From Actinomyces oricola (GTDB lineage Bacteria; Actinomycetota; Actinomycetes; Actinomycetales; Actinomycetaceae): a stretch of 64,000 bases of DNA. The notes beneath the pieces are model-generated. The model saw nothing but the letters and a program-made list of their open reading frames with translations. It was not told the DNA's origin and searched no databases. Of the stretch, positions 9,716 through 19,064 are shown one piece after another (the stretch's first letter is position 1; each line of letters begins with the position of its first letter). The stretch lies in contig NZ_RYFV01000001.1 of NCBI RefSeq assembly GCF_004104015.1, positions 186,001-250,000 on the forward strand, in the 5' to 3' direction. A program made the position numbers and the translations under genes.

Positions 9716-10885
9716 ATGACTGCCCAGAATCCCGCCGCGTCCCGCCCTGTGCTCCCGCACCGGGCCGTCGACCCGGTCATGCTCTTCTTCGACCTCGTCT
9801 ACGTCTTTCTCATCACCGAGCTCAGCGGCGTCATCCGGGGCGAGCCGGGCTGGACCGGACTCGTTCACGCGGTAGTCCTCCTGGCCCTCCTGTACTGGCA
9901 GTGGTGCCTTGTCACCATCCAATCCTCCATCCGCGATGCCTCCACCACTAGGCACCGCTTCACGGTCATGCTCCTCATGCTCATTGCCATGGGCACAGCC
10001 GCCGCGGTGCCCCAGGCCTTCGGCGAGCGGGCCATGGTCTTCGCCGTCTCCTGCTGGGGGGCGCGCCTCCTCATTACCGTCATGCTGGCCCGAGGCGAGA
10101 ACAGCCGCGCCTTCCGCATGGACCTCACGACCACACTCATCCAGGGCCCGCTCCTGCTCGGGGGCGCGGCCCTGGGCGGTACCGTCCAGATGGTCATGTG
10201 GGCCGTGGCGGCCCTGTGGGAGATCGCCGGACCGTTCCTCCACGCCGGTGCCATGAGCACCCAGCGCTACGATGTCGGCAACGTCGTCGAACGCTTCAGC
10301 CTCCTCATTATCGTGGCCCTGGGCGAGACGGTCGTGTCCATCGCCACCCCGCAGGCCGAGCTCGCCCACCTGGACTGGACCGACCTGGCCAGCCTCGTCA
10401 CGGCCTTCACCCTGGTGGGTGGTCTGTGGTGGACCTACTTCCACCACAACCTCAACCTTATGGAGCACTACATCTCGCGTGCGACCACACCCTTCTATGC
10501 GGTGCGCAGTCTCCTGGTCTACGGGCACCTGGCCCTTGTCGCCGGGTTGATTACCACCGCCGTCGGGCTCCACCACATTATGGCCGAGCCGCACCACTAT
10601 GTGGACCTGGAGACCTCCATGCTCCTATGCGGCGGCACCCTGGTCTTCATGTCCATGTTCGCGGTCGTCCGGCTGCGCAATGCGCGCAGGTTCTACCACT
10701 CCCGCGCCGTGGCCTGCCTGCTCTGCCTCGCGATCGTCCCCCTCGGCCCCCATCTCAGCGGCCTGGTCCTCCTCGGCCTCCTCGCGGCCGTCGTAGTGGG
10801 GGAGGGCACCTGGGAGACCCTCGCGCCCCGCAGTGCGGGCGTGCCCCAGCACGATGAGCTCACGCGCCTCGCCGTAGGCGCCTGA
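9716..10885 (+). CDS. ltrA: Low temperature requirement protein A (LtrA) family membrane protein
   Basis: 389-residue polytopic membrane protein. The family hallmarks are the N-terminal MLFFDLVYVFLITEL motif (about residues 22-36) and NVVERFSLLIIVALGETVVS (about 186-205) with a conserved acidic residue inside a membrane segment. Ten or more hydrophobic segments are visible. LtrA was named for a Listeria cold-growth mutant; its biochemical role remains unclear. It has its own leaderless promoter and stands alone between two unrelated genes. Confidence 0.88.
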   Translation: MTAQNPAASRPVLPHRAVDPVMLFFDLVYVFLITELSGVIRGEPGWTGLVHAVVLLALLYWQWCLVTIQSSIRDASTTRHRFTVMLLMLIAMGTAAAVPQAFGERAMVFAVSCWGARLLITVMLARGENSRAFRMDLTTTLIQGPLLLGGAALGGTVQMVMWAVAALWEIAGPFLHAGAMSTQRYDVGNVVERFSLLIIVALGETVVSIATPQAELAHLDWTDLASLVTAFTLVGGLWWTYFHHNLNLMEHYISRATTPFYAVRSLLVYGHLALVAGLITTAVGLHHIMAEPHHYVDLETSMLLCGGTLVFMSMFAVVRLRNARRFYHSRAVACLLCLAIVPLGPHLSGLVLLGLLAAVVVGEGTWETLAPRSAGVPQHDELTRLAVGA

Positions 10886-11101
10886 ACCCCATCGTCTCAC
10901 GACACAACGGTTCCCCAGCAGCCGGTCTATAAGGGCCGGGCCGGCCGTCCCGCCCTCAGTGACCTAGTGACCGCCTTGTCGCCCTGCTCGCCCTCGTGGG
11001 CGCAGCCGTGCGCCCGGGAGTCCCTCCCGTCGACTGGTACCCGGGGTGCCCGGGCGCAAGGAGCTCGCCGGCAGAGGCTGGGCGAGCGGACCGGAGGCCC
11101 A

Positions 11102-11113
11102 TAGACTGTAGGC
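11102..11113 (+). promoter_or_regulatory. -10 element of a leaderless pgi promoter
   Basis: TAGACT at 11102-11107, exactly 6 bases before ATG 11114, with no Shine-Dalgarno sequence. Just upstream, TGCGCCCGGG (11009-11018) and its complement (11049-11058) form a 10-bp inverted repeat of unknown role. Confidence 0.55.
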
Positions 11114-12769
11114 ATGCTGAACCCGGTTGACCCCACCACCACACCTGCCTGGAAGCGCCTCACCGATCTTCATGACACCTTCACCCCTGACCTGCGCGCC
11201 TGGTTCGCCGACGACCCCGAGCGCGCCGATCGCTTCTCCTATGAGATAGGTGACCTCTTCGTCGACCTGTCCAAGAACCTTCTGACCGACGAGGTCCGCG
11301 ACGCCCTCGCCCAGTTGGCCGAGGAGGTTGATGTGCCCGGACGGCGCGACGCCATGTACGCCGGGGAGCACATTAATATCACCGAGGACCGGGCCGTCCT
11401 GCACACCGCCCTGCGGCGCCCCGCCACCGACACCCTGAAGGTCGACGGCCAGGACGTCATCGCCGACGTCCACGAGGTCCTGGAGAAGATCTACGCCTTC
11501 GCCAACCGCGTCCGCTCGGGGGAGTGGACCGGTATCACCGGCAAGCGCATTGAGACAGTGGTCAACATTGGTATTGGCGGCTCCGACCTGGGACCGGTCA
11601 TGGTCTATGAGGCGCTCAAGCCCTACGTTCAGGAGGGGTTGGCCTGCCGTTTCATCTCCAATATTGATCCCACCGACTGCGCCGAGAAGGTCAAGGACCT
11701 CAACCCCGAGACCACTTTGTTCATTATCGCCTCCAAGACTTTCACCACTCTGGAGACTCTCACCAATGCCCGCATGGCCCGCGACTGGTTCTTGGGAGCG
11801 TTGAAGGCGCAGGGCGTTTCCACCGAGGGCGCCATCGCCAAGCATTTCGTGGCCGTGTCCACGGCCCTGGACAAGGTCGCCGCCTTCGGTATCGACCCGG
11901 ACAACGCCTTCGGGTTCTGGAACTGGGTGGGCGGACGCTACTCGGTGGACTCCGCCGTGGGCACCGTGCTGGCTGTGGCCATTGGCCCGGAGAACTTCGC
12001 GGAGTTCCTGGCCGGCTTCCACGCCGTCGACGAGCACTTCGCCACTAAGGCGCCGGCCGAGAACGTCCCCATGCTCATGGGCCTGCTCAACGTCTGGTAT
12101 GTCAACTTCTTCAAGGCCGGCTCCCACGCCATCCTGCCCTACGCCCAGTACCTGCATCGATTCGCCGCCTACCTCCAACAGCTGACCATGGAGTCCAATG
12201 GCAAGTCCGTGCGCTGGGACGGCACGCCCGTGACCACGGAGACTGGGGAGGTCTTCTGGGGCGAGCCGGGCACCAACGGTCAGCACGCCTTCTACCAGCT
12301 CATCCACCAGGGCACCCAGCTCATCCCCGCGGACTTCATTGCCGTAGCCAACCCCGCCCACCCCATCAAGGACGGGGGAGTGGACGTCCACGAACTATTC
12401 CTGTCCAACTACCTGGCGCAGACCGCCGCCCTGGCCTTCGGCAAGACCGTTGCGGAGGTGCGCGCTGAGGGCACACCGGAGGAGATCGTCCCGGCCCGCG
12501 TCTTCGCCGGCAACAAGCCGACGACGTCGATTCTCGCCCCCGCCCTGACCCCCTCGGTGGTGGGGCAGCTCATCGCCCTGTACGAGCACATCACCTTCAC
12601 CCAGGGCATTGTGTGGGGCATTGACTCCTTCGACCAGTGGGGGGTGGAGTTGGGTAAGAAGCTCGCCCTTCAGATCGCGCCCGCCGTCCAGGGCGACGAC
12701 GCCGCGCTGGAGGCCCAGGACTCCTCGACGCGTCAGCTCATCACCCGCTACCGGGGCCTGCGCAAGTAG
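11114..12769 (+). CDS. pgi: Glucose-6-phosphate isomerase
   Basis: Interconverts glucose 6-phosphate and fructose 6-phosphate in the cytosol; it is the branch between glycolysis and the pentose phosphate genes found at 35-40 kb. 551 residues, the normal full length. Signatures: [13 protein letters not shown] near residue 151, the phosphate-binding [24 protein letters not shown] near 274, the catalytic Glu in MESNGKSV and the C-terminal [11 protein letters not shown]. The start is fixed by the -10 box 6 bases upstream. A hairpin follows. Confidence 0.97.
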   Translation: MLNPVDPTTTPAWKRLTDLHDTFTPDLRAWFADDPERADRFSYEIGDLFVDLSKNLLTDEVRDALAQLAEEVDVPGRRDAMYAGEHINITEDRAVLHTALRRPATDTLKVDGQDVIADVHEVLEKIYAFANRVRSGEWTGITGKRIETVVNIGIGGSDLGPVMVYEALKPYVQEGLACRFISNIDPTDCAEKVKDLNPETTLFIIASKTFTTLETLTNARMARDWFLGALKAQGVSTEGAIAKHFVAVSTALDKVAAFGIDPDNAFGFWNWVGGRYSVDSAVGTVLAVAIGPENFAEFLAGFHAVDEHFATKAPAENVPMLMGLLNVWYVNFFKAGSHAILPYAQYLHRFAAYLQQLTMESNGKSVRWDGTPVTTETGEVFWGEPGTNGQHAFYQLIHQGTQLIPADFIAVANPAHPIKDGGVDVHELFLSNYLAQTAALAFGKTVAEVRAEGTPEEIVPARVFAGNKPTTSILAPALTPSVVGQLIALYEHITFTQGIVWGIDSFDQWGVELGKKLALQIAPAVQGDDAALEAQDSSTRQLITRYRGLRK

Positions 12770-12794
12770 GGTCCCGTCCTCACGCGGGATTGTG

Positions 12795-12830
12795 CCCGGT
12801 GGGCGGGGCTGGATGGCCTGGCCCACCGGG
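12795..12830 (+). terminator. Hairpin terminator after pgi
   Basis: CCCGGTGGGC at 12795-12804 and its complement GCCCACCGGG at 12821-12830, a perfect 10-bp stem with a 16-base loop, 25 bases after the pgi stop. Confidence 0.55.
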
Positions 12831-12853
12831 TGCACGTGTGAGCAGGAGCGGGC

Positions 12854-14119
12854 GTGCTCAAGCCGGTGAATTTACGGGCGCCTGCGGGCCGAGGAGCGTC
12901 GACGATCCGCGGCTCGCAGAGCGTGGTTGCCCCAGAGCGCCTGGTGCCGCTCACTGAGGCCGAGCGAGTCAGGTACAGCCGCAATATGCTCGTGCCCGGA
13001 ATCGGGGTGCGCGGGCAGCAGCGCATTCGCGCCGCCAGGGTGCTGGTGGTCGGGGCCGGTGGACTCGGTTCGGCCGCGCTCCTCTACCTGGCTGCCGCCG
13101 GGGTGGGGACACTGGGGGTCATTGACAATGACGCCGTTGACGTATCCAACCTGCAGCGGCAGGTCATTCACACCACCGGGAGGGTTGGGACGGCCAAGGT
13201 GGACTCGGCGCACCAGGCAATCCGGGCGCTCAACCCGGATGTCAATGTGGTCACCCACCGCAGGCGGCTCACAGCGGCCAATGCCTTACAGGTGCTGGCC
13301 GGCTACGACGTCGTCCTGGACGGGAGCGATAACTTCCCGACCCGTTACCTGGTCAATGACGCCTGCGTCATGACCGGGGTGCCCCTTGTGCATGGGGCCG
13401 TGCTCCGCTTCGACGGGCAGGTGGGGGTCTTCGATGCGCGCCAGGGCCCCTGCTACCGCTGCCTGCACCCCGAGCCGCCACCGGCCGGCTCGGTGGTCTC
13501 CTGCGCCCACGGCGGCGTCCTCGGGGTGCTGCCGGGCCTGGTGGGGACCATGCAGGCCGCAGAGGCACTCAAGCTGATCGTCGGCGGAGCGGAGCCGCTA
13601 GTGGGACGCCTACTCCTCATTGATGCCTGGGGTGCTCGTGTGCGCGAGCTGCCCGTGCAACGCAATCCGGAATGCGCCGTGTGCGGGAGCGCGCCGACCA
13701 TGACCGACCTTGAAGACAATGGGCGGGCCTGCGGCGCCGGCCCGCGGCCGACCAATGAGGAGGAGGCCTGCGGCGCCGGCCCGCGGCCGACCAATGAGGA
13801 GGATCAGATGAGGGAGATCAGCGCCGTCCAGTTGCGGGAGCGCCTGGCAGCGGGCGAGCGGCCCGGCGAAGAGTTCACCCTGCTCGATGTGCGCCAGGCC
13901 GACGAAATCGCCGAACGCCCCATGCCCGGGGCGCTTCATATCCCGCTGGGAGAGGTTGTCGAGCGCATGGGAGAGCTGGACGCCACCCGCGAGACGGTGG
14001 TGGTCTGTGCCGCCGGGGTGCGCTCGGCCAAGGCGATTGAGGCACTCACGGCGGCCGGATACACCGGGGCACTCATAAACCTCGCCGGCGGTGTGCGCGC
14101 CTGGTTGGAGACCACCTGA
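12854..14119 (+). CDS. moeZ: MoeZ-like sulfurtransferase: ThiF/MoeB adenylyltransferase fused to rhodanese
   Basis: Activates the C-terminal Gly of a small sulfur carrier (MoaD/ThiS/CysO type) by adenylation and delivers sulfur through the rhodanese domain. 421 residues from GTG 12854 (AGGAG 5 bases upstream). Residues 35-280: E1-like domain with GAGGLGS (67-73), VIDNDAVDVSNLQRQ, the zinc cysteines 200/203 and 274/277, and Cys217 in SVVSCAHGG. Residues 318-421: rhodanese with active-site Cys385 in VVVCAAGVRS. The linker (about 290-317) is a 13-residue tandem repeat, and a strong ribosome-binding site precedes an in-frame ATG at 13808. No molybdopterin or thiamine genes adjoin it, so the partner is unknown. 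Confidence 0.9.
   Translation: MLKPVNLRAPAGRGASTIRGSQSVVAPERLVPLTEAERVRYSRNMLVPGIGVRGQQRIRAARVLVVGAGGLGSAALLYLAAAGVGTLGVIDNDAVDVSNLQRQVIHTTGRVGTAKVDSAHQAIRALNPDVNVVTHRRRLTAANALQVLAGYDVVLDGSDNFPTRYLVNDACVMTGVPLVHGAVLRFDGQVGVFDARQGPCYRCLHPEPPPAGSVVSCAHGGVLGVLPGLVGTMQAAEALKLIVGGAEPLVGRLLLIDAWGARVRELPVQRNPECAVCGSAPTMTDLEDNGRACGAGPRPTNEEEACGAGPRPTNEEDQMREISAVQLRERLAAGERPGEEFTLLDVRQADEIAERPMPGALHIPLGEVVERMGELDATRETVVVCAAGVRSAKAIEALTAAGYTGALINLAGGVRAWLETT
13726..13803 (+). repeat. 39-bp perfect tandem repeat inside moeZ linker
   Basis: Two identical 39-bp copies at 13726-13764 and 13765-13803. They encode two copies of the 13-residue unit ACGAGPRPTNEEE and each ends in an AATGAGGAGG ribosome-binding-like sequence. 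The copy number keeps the reading frame. Confidence 0.9.
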
Positions 14120-14237
14120 AAGACACCGCCCGTCGTCTTCTCATCGCCATGAGGGAAGATGCCCGACCGGAGCGCCCTGGAGACAACGGTGACCGGGGTC
14201 ACGACCCATCGATTTCGAGAGCGGGCACCCCATGGGC

Positions 14238-14243
14238 TAGGGT
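14238..14243 (+). promoter_or_regulatory. Probable promoter -10 of tRNA-Pro
   Basis: TAGGGT at 14238-14243, 36 bases before the tRNA. TCGAGA at 14215-14220 stands 17 bases further upstream as a possible -35. A palindrome GTGACC-GG-GGTCAC lies at 14189-14202. Confidence 0.4.
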
Positions 14244-14279
14244 TCTACTCGTTCCGAGCGGCATTGCGCCGCGAGGAGA

Positions 14280-14356
<77 letters not shown>

Positions 14357-14370
14357 ATTGCATAGCACTC

Positions 14371-14407
14371 AAACCCACGTCATGAGAGACCTCTGGCGTG
14401 GGTTTTT
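14371..14407 (+). terminator. Rho-independent terminator of tRNA-Pro
   Basis: AAACCCACG at 14371-14379 pairs with CGTGGGTTT at 14397-14405, followed by Ts to 14407. A textbook terminator 14 bases after the CCA. Confidence 0.85.
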
Positions 14408-14852
14408 GGTTGAAAAACGGCTGGTTTTGGGTGGTTTCGGTCGGTTCGGAGCCGTGGAGGCGGGCATGTGCTGCGGTGGCGGGGCTGGGGTTTCCGACTT
14501 CGTCGCCACTCCCGACTTCGTCGTCACCCCCGGCCCGGTCGTCACCCTCGGCCTTGTCGTCGCTCCTGTCCCGGTCGCCCGGAGTCTTTGGTCTTGTCGC
14601 GCCCTCAGTGCTCTTACTGTCCCCTGCATCCCCTACCCCTCCTGGGCTGCCTGCACCTGCCGCGTTCTCTGTCCCACCCGGACCCACTGCAGCCCCTGTG
14701 GTAGAACTCATATCCCATCCCAGGATGTTGTCGAAGGGCGGCATACAGGTGGCTGTGGTGGTGACCTGGCCTGTGTCTTGGTCTGGCACTAGGTACACAT
14801 GTTCGAAGAAGAGCTGGTTGAGCATGCGGCGGATGGGATGGCCGATGGCATG
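14408..14852. other. No gene recognised between tRNA-Pro terminator and the EXLDI gene
   Basis: About 445 bases. Open frames exist but are Ala/Gly/Pro/Asp-rich shadow-like translations with no family I recognise. Part of it (about 14480-14600) is a CGTC-rich low-complexity stretch. It may be decayed coding sequence downstream of the EXLDI gene on the minus strand. Confidence 0.4.
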
Positions 14853-15359
14853 TCAGATGTCCAGGACTTCGAAGGGGGGAATGGCGAGGGCTGACTCGAC
14901 GCGTTCAGCCAAGGCGCCATCGACCTGGCCCAAGTGCTCAATGTCGGGGTACACGACCATCGTCTTGTCGCCCGCGACCCAGAAGTCGCGATCCCACGTC
15001 TCGGGGTGGGACCAGAGGTTCTCCTGACCTGCGGCCCAGTCGGGCAACTTCCGCTGGATCTTGGTGGCGACAGCCAGCTGGTTCTTGGCGGTCTGGTAGA
15101 CGGTGTCGATGCGGGTCCCCTCGGGGGCTGGTTGACTGACGCGGACCAGGCGTCGCCCCATGAAGGTGACCCTGTGGTCTACGCCGTCAGTGCGCAGCGC
15201 GAGTTCGATCTCCTCGTAGCCCGCGCCCGCTCGTTGGTGCTTCTTCACGTAGTCGCGGAGCGCCTCCGCGACAGCCGCCGACAGCCCACCAGCGATCTCG
15301 CTAGCTTCGGTGAACAGGCTCACGTCGTCTTCCGCGACATACACGTTTCTACTGGGCAT
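14853..15359 (-). CDS. EXLDI family protein
   Basis: 168 residues from ATG 15359. The start MPSRNVYVAEDDVSLF, the GGLSAAVAEALRDYV segment, and the C-terminal FEVLDI match the small actinobacterial family named for its terminal E-x-L-D-I motif. The N-terminal third looks like a strand plus helices, compatible with a DNA-binding or dimerisation unit; the function of the family is unknown. The start is fixed by an excellent promoter (TTGACG, 17 bases, TATAGT) whose -10 ends 7 bases before the ATG, so the mRNA is probably leaderless. A palindrome covers the -35. It is the first gene of the accessory island. Confidence 0.75.
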   Translation of the reverse strand: MPSRNVYVAEDDVSLFTEASEIAGGLSAAVAEALRDYVKKHQRAGAGYEEIELALRTDGVDHRVTFMGRRLVRVSQPAPEGTRIDTVYQTAKNQLAVATKIQRKLPDWAAGQENLWSHPETWDRDFWVAGDKTMVVYPDIEHLGQVDGALAERVESALAIPPFEVLDI

Positions 15360-15366
15360 GATCATA

Positions 15367-15395
15367 ACTATACGCATATTTGTGACGCTCGTCAA
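15367..15395 (-). promoter_or_regulatory. Strong promoter and operator-like palindrome of the EXLDI gene
   Basis: On the minus strand TTGACG (15390-15395), a 17-base spacer and TATAGT (15367-15372), then 7 bases to ATG 15359. This is the closest match to a consensus promoter in the window. The perfect palindrome TGACG-AG-CGTCA (15383-15394) overlaps the -35, suggesting repression. Confidence 0.65.
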
Positions 15396-15410
15396 GCCCA
15401 CCCACATACC

Positions 15411-15426
15411 TGACTCGTGCCACTTT
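15411..15426 (+). repeat. Left 16-bp inverted repeat
   Basis: TGACTCGTGCCACTTT; the exact complement is at 18539-18554. Confidence 0.85.
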
Positions 15427-16991
15427 AGTGCCCTGGGAGCTGGACGGCTGTGATGATGTCGGCGGCTTCGGCGGTGATCTGGGGTTGGGCGGTGATGGTG
15501 TGCCCGGCGATGGTGACCTCCACGCTCTGCAGCGGCTGGAGCGCGTGGATGATGCGCTTGATGGACATGCCGGTGGTGTCCTGCAGGTGGCGGGCGACGG
15601 CCAGGGCGGCCATGACCGTGGTCAGGTGGGCCTCGATGGAGTCACGCTGGTGGTGGAAGACCGGGCGGGCCCGCAGGTCGTGCTTGGGCATGCGCCACGA
15701 CTGCTCGACGTGCCACAGGGAGCGGTAGGAGGCCACCACCTCGCCCGCTCCCATCCGGGGGGCGGTCATGTTGGTCACGTACCCCTTGAGGCCAGCCCCG
15801 GCGCGAGCCCTGGCCAGGGCGGCCTCGTCCAGGGCCAGGTCGCCGCGCGAGCCGGTGACGAACCTGGGGCGGCGGGAGGAGGCGTCCCCGTCGATGACGG
15901 CCCTGGCCTTGTTCTCCTGCGCCGTCAAGGTGGCGTTGTCGCGGGCGAACCACTTCGCGCTGTAGTGCCATACGACCCGCCACGAGGTGGGGTCGGCCTC
16001 GGGGTCCCAGGCGGGACGGTTCTTGACCTTGGGGGCCCCGTCCTTGGCGTGCTTGACGCCTTTCCTGGGGGTGGTGGTCTCGATCAGATCACCGTCCGAA
16101 TAGGCGTTGCCGTGGAAGTGGGTGTGCTCGGCCAGGTCGTAGGGCGCCTTGGTGGTCTTGGAGCCTACGACGAAGGAGCAGCCGGCCTCATCCAGGGCGG
16201 TGAGGTTGGTGTAGGAGAGTATGCCGGCGTCGGCCACCACCACCAGGTCGCCCGCACTGACGCCGTGGGCGTCGAGGAACTGTTTGACCATGGGGACGAT
16301 CGTCTTGGTCTCGGCGTGGTTGCCTTCCCAGCACCCCACCTGGAGGGGGAAGCCGGTGCGGTCCACGAGCATCCCGACCGTGATCTGGGGGTCGACGCGG
16401 CGTTCTTTGGAGAAGCCGACCCTCCTGAGGTCGTCCTCCTTCTCGGCCTCGAAGTACAGGGTCGTGACGTCGCACATGAGGAGGCTGAGGTCGCCGTGGG
16501 CGGCCACCCGGGCGTGCAGGGCCGCCTGGATGCTGGTGCACCAGTCGCGCTGCGCGCAGCGGGCCAGGGACCGGAACAAGGTCCTCAGGGCGACGGGAGG
16601 GATGCCCAGGGAGGCGATGACCCTGACGGTGTCGGCCTTGCTGGTGGGCTCCACCAGACGCGCCAGCGCCATCTGCTTGAACGCCTCGTCCCCGCCCACG
16701 GCGTCGTCAAGGCCCAGGGTGGTCCAGGCGTGGGTCAACACGTCCCACAGCAGGTCGCAGCGCCTGGCGCCAACCACAGCCACAGGGGCGCTAGCGGGCC
16801 CTGCCACCAGCCTGTCCAGGTCCAAGGCCGACCTCCATCAGGGCGGCGAGCTCGGCCTCGTCGTCGGCTGAGCCCAGGTGCTCCAGGATCGTGCGCCTGT
16901 CGTCCTTCTTGTCCACGAGCTGCACGGCGGTGGCGCCCGAGGCAGTACGCACTTTGCGCAGGTAGGGCCTCACCCACCCCACACTACCCAC
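15425..16991 (-). pseudogene. IS1634-family transposase, frameshifted
   Basis: DDE-type transposase. The main frame (16825 down to 15425) encodes about 466 residues including LLMCDVTTLYFEAE, DAGILSYTNLTALDEAG and the YRSLWHVEQSWRMPKHDLRARPVFH block typical of the IS1634 (IS4-like) family. The N-terminus, beginning PYLRKVRTASGATAVQLV and running to DDEAELAALMEV, is in another frame (about 16976-16826), so a frameshift near 16820 separates the two. A single small indel would restore it, so loss is recent. A C-terminal remnant of a related transposase occurs at 59418-59537. Confidence 0.8.
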
Positions 16992-17250
16992 CGCCTTAGT
17001 GCCCCAGAGCCCGTTACCTTGTTAGTGGTCGCAGGGAAGAGCCTTGCGGCTGGGCCAGCGGCTGCCGGCATGATGTCTTGCCCCTGTCTATCGAATGATC
17101 CGGGGGGCGAAAGTCACTGGCCGCCGTGGGGCGAACTGGTGATCGCTGATAAGGGGAACGACCCACCACCGCGTGAGGTCTTTCGCAGGCGTGGGTGCGG
17201 GGCCAGTCGCCAAGGGCTGGCCCCACACGCGCGAAGCGAGGGAGCGTGTC

Positions 17251-18463
17251 ATGCAGGTAGACGACATCGACGTCTTCATCGGTATCGACGTTGGAAAGAG
17301 CGATCACTGGGCCACTGCCCTGACCACGGCGGGCAAGCGCCTGTACGACAGGCCATTGCCCAACGATGAGAAGTGACTGCGTGAGCTATACGACAAGCTC
17401 TCCCGCCACGGGCTCGTGCTGGTCGTGGTTGACCAGCCAGCCACCATCGGAGCCCTAGCGGTCGCTGTAGCCCAGGACATGGGGATCACCGTGGGCTACC
17501 TGCCGGGCCTGTCGATGAGGCGCATCGCCGATCTGGCGCCCGGCAATGCCAAGACAGACCGACGCGACGCGGCGGTGATCGCCCAGGCCGCCCGCACCAT
17601 GCCGCACACACTGCGGTCGGTCACCACCAGCGACCAGGACTCGGCCGCGCTGAGCATGCTGACCGGCTTCGACTTGGATCTGGCCCGCCAGGTCAACCAG
17701 GCCTCCAACCGCATCCGGGGCCTGTACACCCAGGTCCACCCCGCCCTCAAGACCGTCCTAGGTCCACGGCTGGAACACGACAGTGTGCTTGAGGTGATCG
17801 CCGCCTGGCCTACGCCCGCCGCCCTGCGCAAGGCTGGGCGGGCGCGCATCGATGCCAAGCTCAAGGCCCACGGCGCCCGCCGCCACGCAGCCTGGGCCCA
17901 GGCCATCATCGACGCGCTCGCCAGGCAGACGGTTGTTGTCGCCGGCACCGACGCCGCTGGCGTCGTCCTGCCGCACCTGGCGCGCCAGCTCATCGCCCTG
18001 CACACCCAGAGGGCCGACATCGCCGCCCAGGTGGAGGCCCTGGCGGGTGGCCCACCCTCTCTTGCCCGGTCCTGACCACCCATGCCCGGCATCGGGGTCC
18101 CGGCCGCCGCTGTCTTTCTGGCCGAGACCCTGGGCAAGACCTTCGCCACGGGCGCGCACCTGGCCTCCCACATCCGGCCTGGCACCCGTCACGAGACGCT
18201 CGGGATCCTCCATCCGCGGTGAGCATGCCAGCCATGGCGGCAACAAGAGACTCAAACGGGCCATGTTCCTCTCAGCCTTCGCCGCCCTGCGCACCGACCC
18301 CGCCTCAAGGACCTACTACGAACGCAAGAGAGCCCAGGGCAAACGCCCGGGCCAAGCCATCCTCGCCCTGGCCCACAGACGCATCCTCACCCTGCACGCC
18401 ATGATCCGAAACGGCACCCTCTACAACCCACAACCAGCCCAACCACTAGCCACCGCCGCTTGA
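17251..18463 (+). pseudogene. IS110-family transposase, nonsense and frameshift mutations
   Basis: Starts MQVDDIDVFIGIDVGKSDHW, the IS110 DEDD/RuvC-like N-terminus. An in-frame TGA at 17374-17376 interrupts it after LPNDEK; the same frame continues with LVVVDQPATIGALAVAVAQ and GNAKTDRRDA. A shift near 18050 and another near 18178 move the frame before the C-terminal transposase_20 block (GIGVPAAAVFLAETLGK, then RRSGSSIRGEHASHGGNK and KRAMFLSAFAALR). At least three lesions, so it is inactive. Confidence 0.88.
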
Positions 18464-18538
18464 CACACCACATAGGGGCACCACCCCGCCACTCGCGCCG
18501 TTCCAACGAAAACCCCGCACCGATCACCGAGAACCCGA

Positions 18539-18554
18539 AAAGTGGCACGAGTCA
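18539..18554 (-). repeat. Right 16-bp inverted repeat
   Basis: Exact complement of the repeat at 15411-15426. Confidence 0.85.
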
Positions 18555-19064
18555 CGTCAGACGGCGGTTGATACGCCAAGGGGCGGAGCCAGTGGGCTTG
18601 ACGGCGCTGTCTGAGGGTGTGGTGGCACCTGATGACCTGGCGGCACTGGGCTTGGCCCGACCTGCCGCTTCGGCGTCACCGGGTGCCGACCGGCGGGTAG
18701 GCCCGACAGTGGGGTCTTCCTCGGGTGGCGCTCCTTCGTTGCCAGTCATCCGCTGTTCCGCCTGCTGGAGCTGCCGGACCTCCTCCGACGCATGCTGCAT
18801 CACGTAGCGCCAACACTCGTCCCAGAGGTTTGAGTGGGATAGGGCTGGGCCGACAGTAAAAGCCCTGGTGAGAAGGTATTTCTCACCAGGGTTTTCTCGT
18901 GTCCGAGGGTGGTCCCCCTCTGGTCCCCCCAGCGAGGCGAGCTGGCCGAACGCAAGGCGCCGCTGCACCACGCCGCGGCTGGCCTGTGGATAAGGGGACC
19001 AGAACCCCGTTCCGAGCGGGTTCAGCGCCGAAGGCCGGGCACGATCCGCGGCACGCCAGGGTGG
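18555..19064. other. No gene recognised; contains a bidirectional hairpin terminator
   Basis: About 510 bases between the IS cluster and the integrase fragment. A minus-strand frame (18971-18552) contains a short plausible segment, LWDECWRYVMQHASEEVRQ, then becomes Ala/Pro/Thr-rich and matches nothing I know; it may be a gene remnant cut by the IS. Confidence 0.4.
18863..18895. terminator. Bidirectional rho-independent terminator
   Basis: CCCTGGTGAGAA (18863-18874) and its complement (18880-18891) form a 12-bp stem with a 5-base loop. A T-run follows on the plus strand (18892-18895), and A's upstream (18858-18861) give a T-run on the minus strand. Confidence 0.8.

Larger units (their letters stand above)
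15411..18554. mobile_element. IS cluster bounded by 16-bp inverted repeats, containing IS1634-like and IS110 remnants
   Basis: TGACTCGTGCCACTTT at 15411-15426 recurs exactly inverted at 18539-18554. The left copy abuts the stop codon of the IS1634-like transposase and continues outward from it. The simplest reading is an IS1634-type element (tnp plus upstream region) into whose upstream region an IS110 element inserted; IS110 elements have no clear inverted repeats. No target duplication is obvious outside the repeats. A 9-bp direct repeat TTAGTGCCC also occurs at 15425-15433 and 16996-17004. Confidence 0.6.

Noticed and set aside
13726-13803. 39-bp repeat as a minimal CRISPR or VNTR regulator
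   Set aside because: Only two copies without spacers, inside a coding frame with length divisible by three; better explained as linker duplication.
16800-16830. Programmed ribosomal frameshift in the IS1634-like transposase
   Set aside because: IS1634-family transposases are normally one frame and I see no slippery heptamer; a simple indel explains it better.
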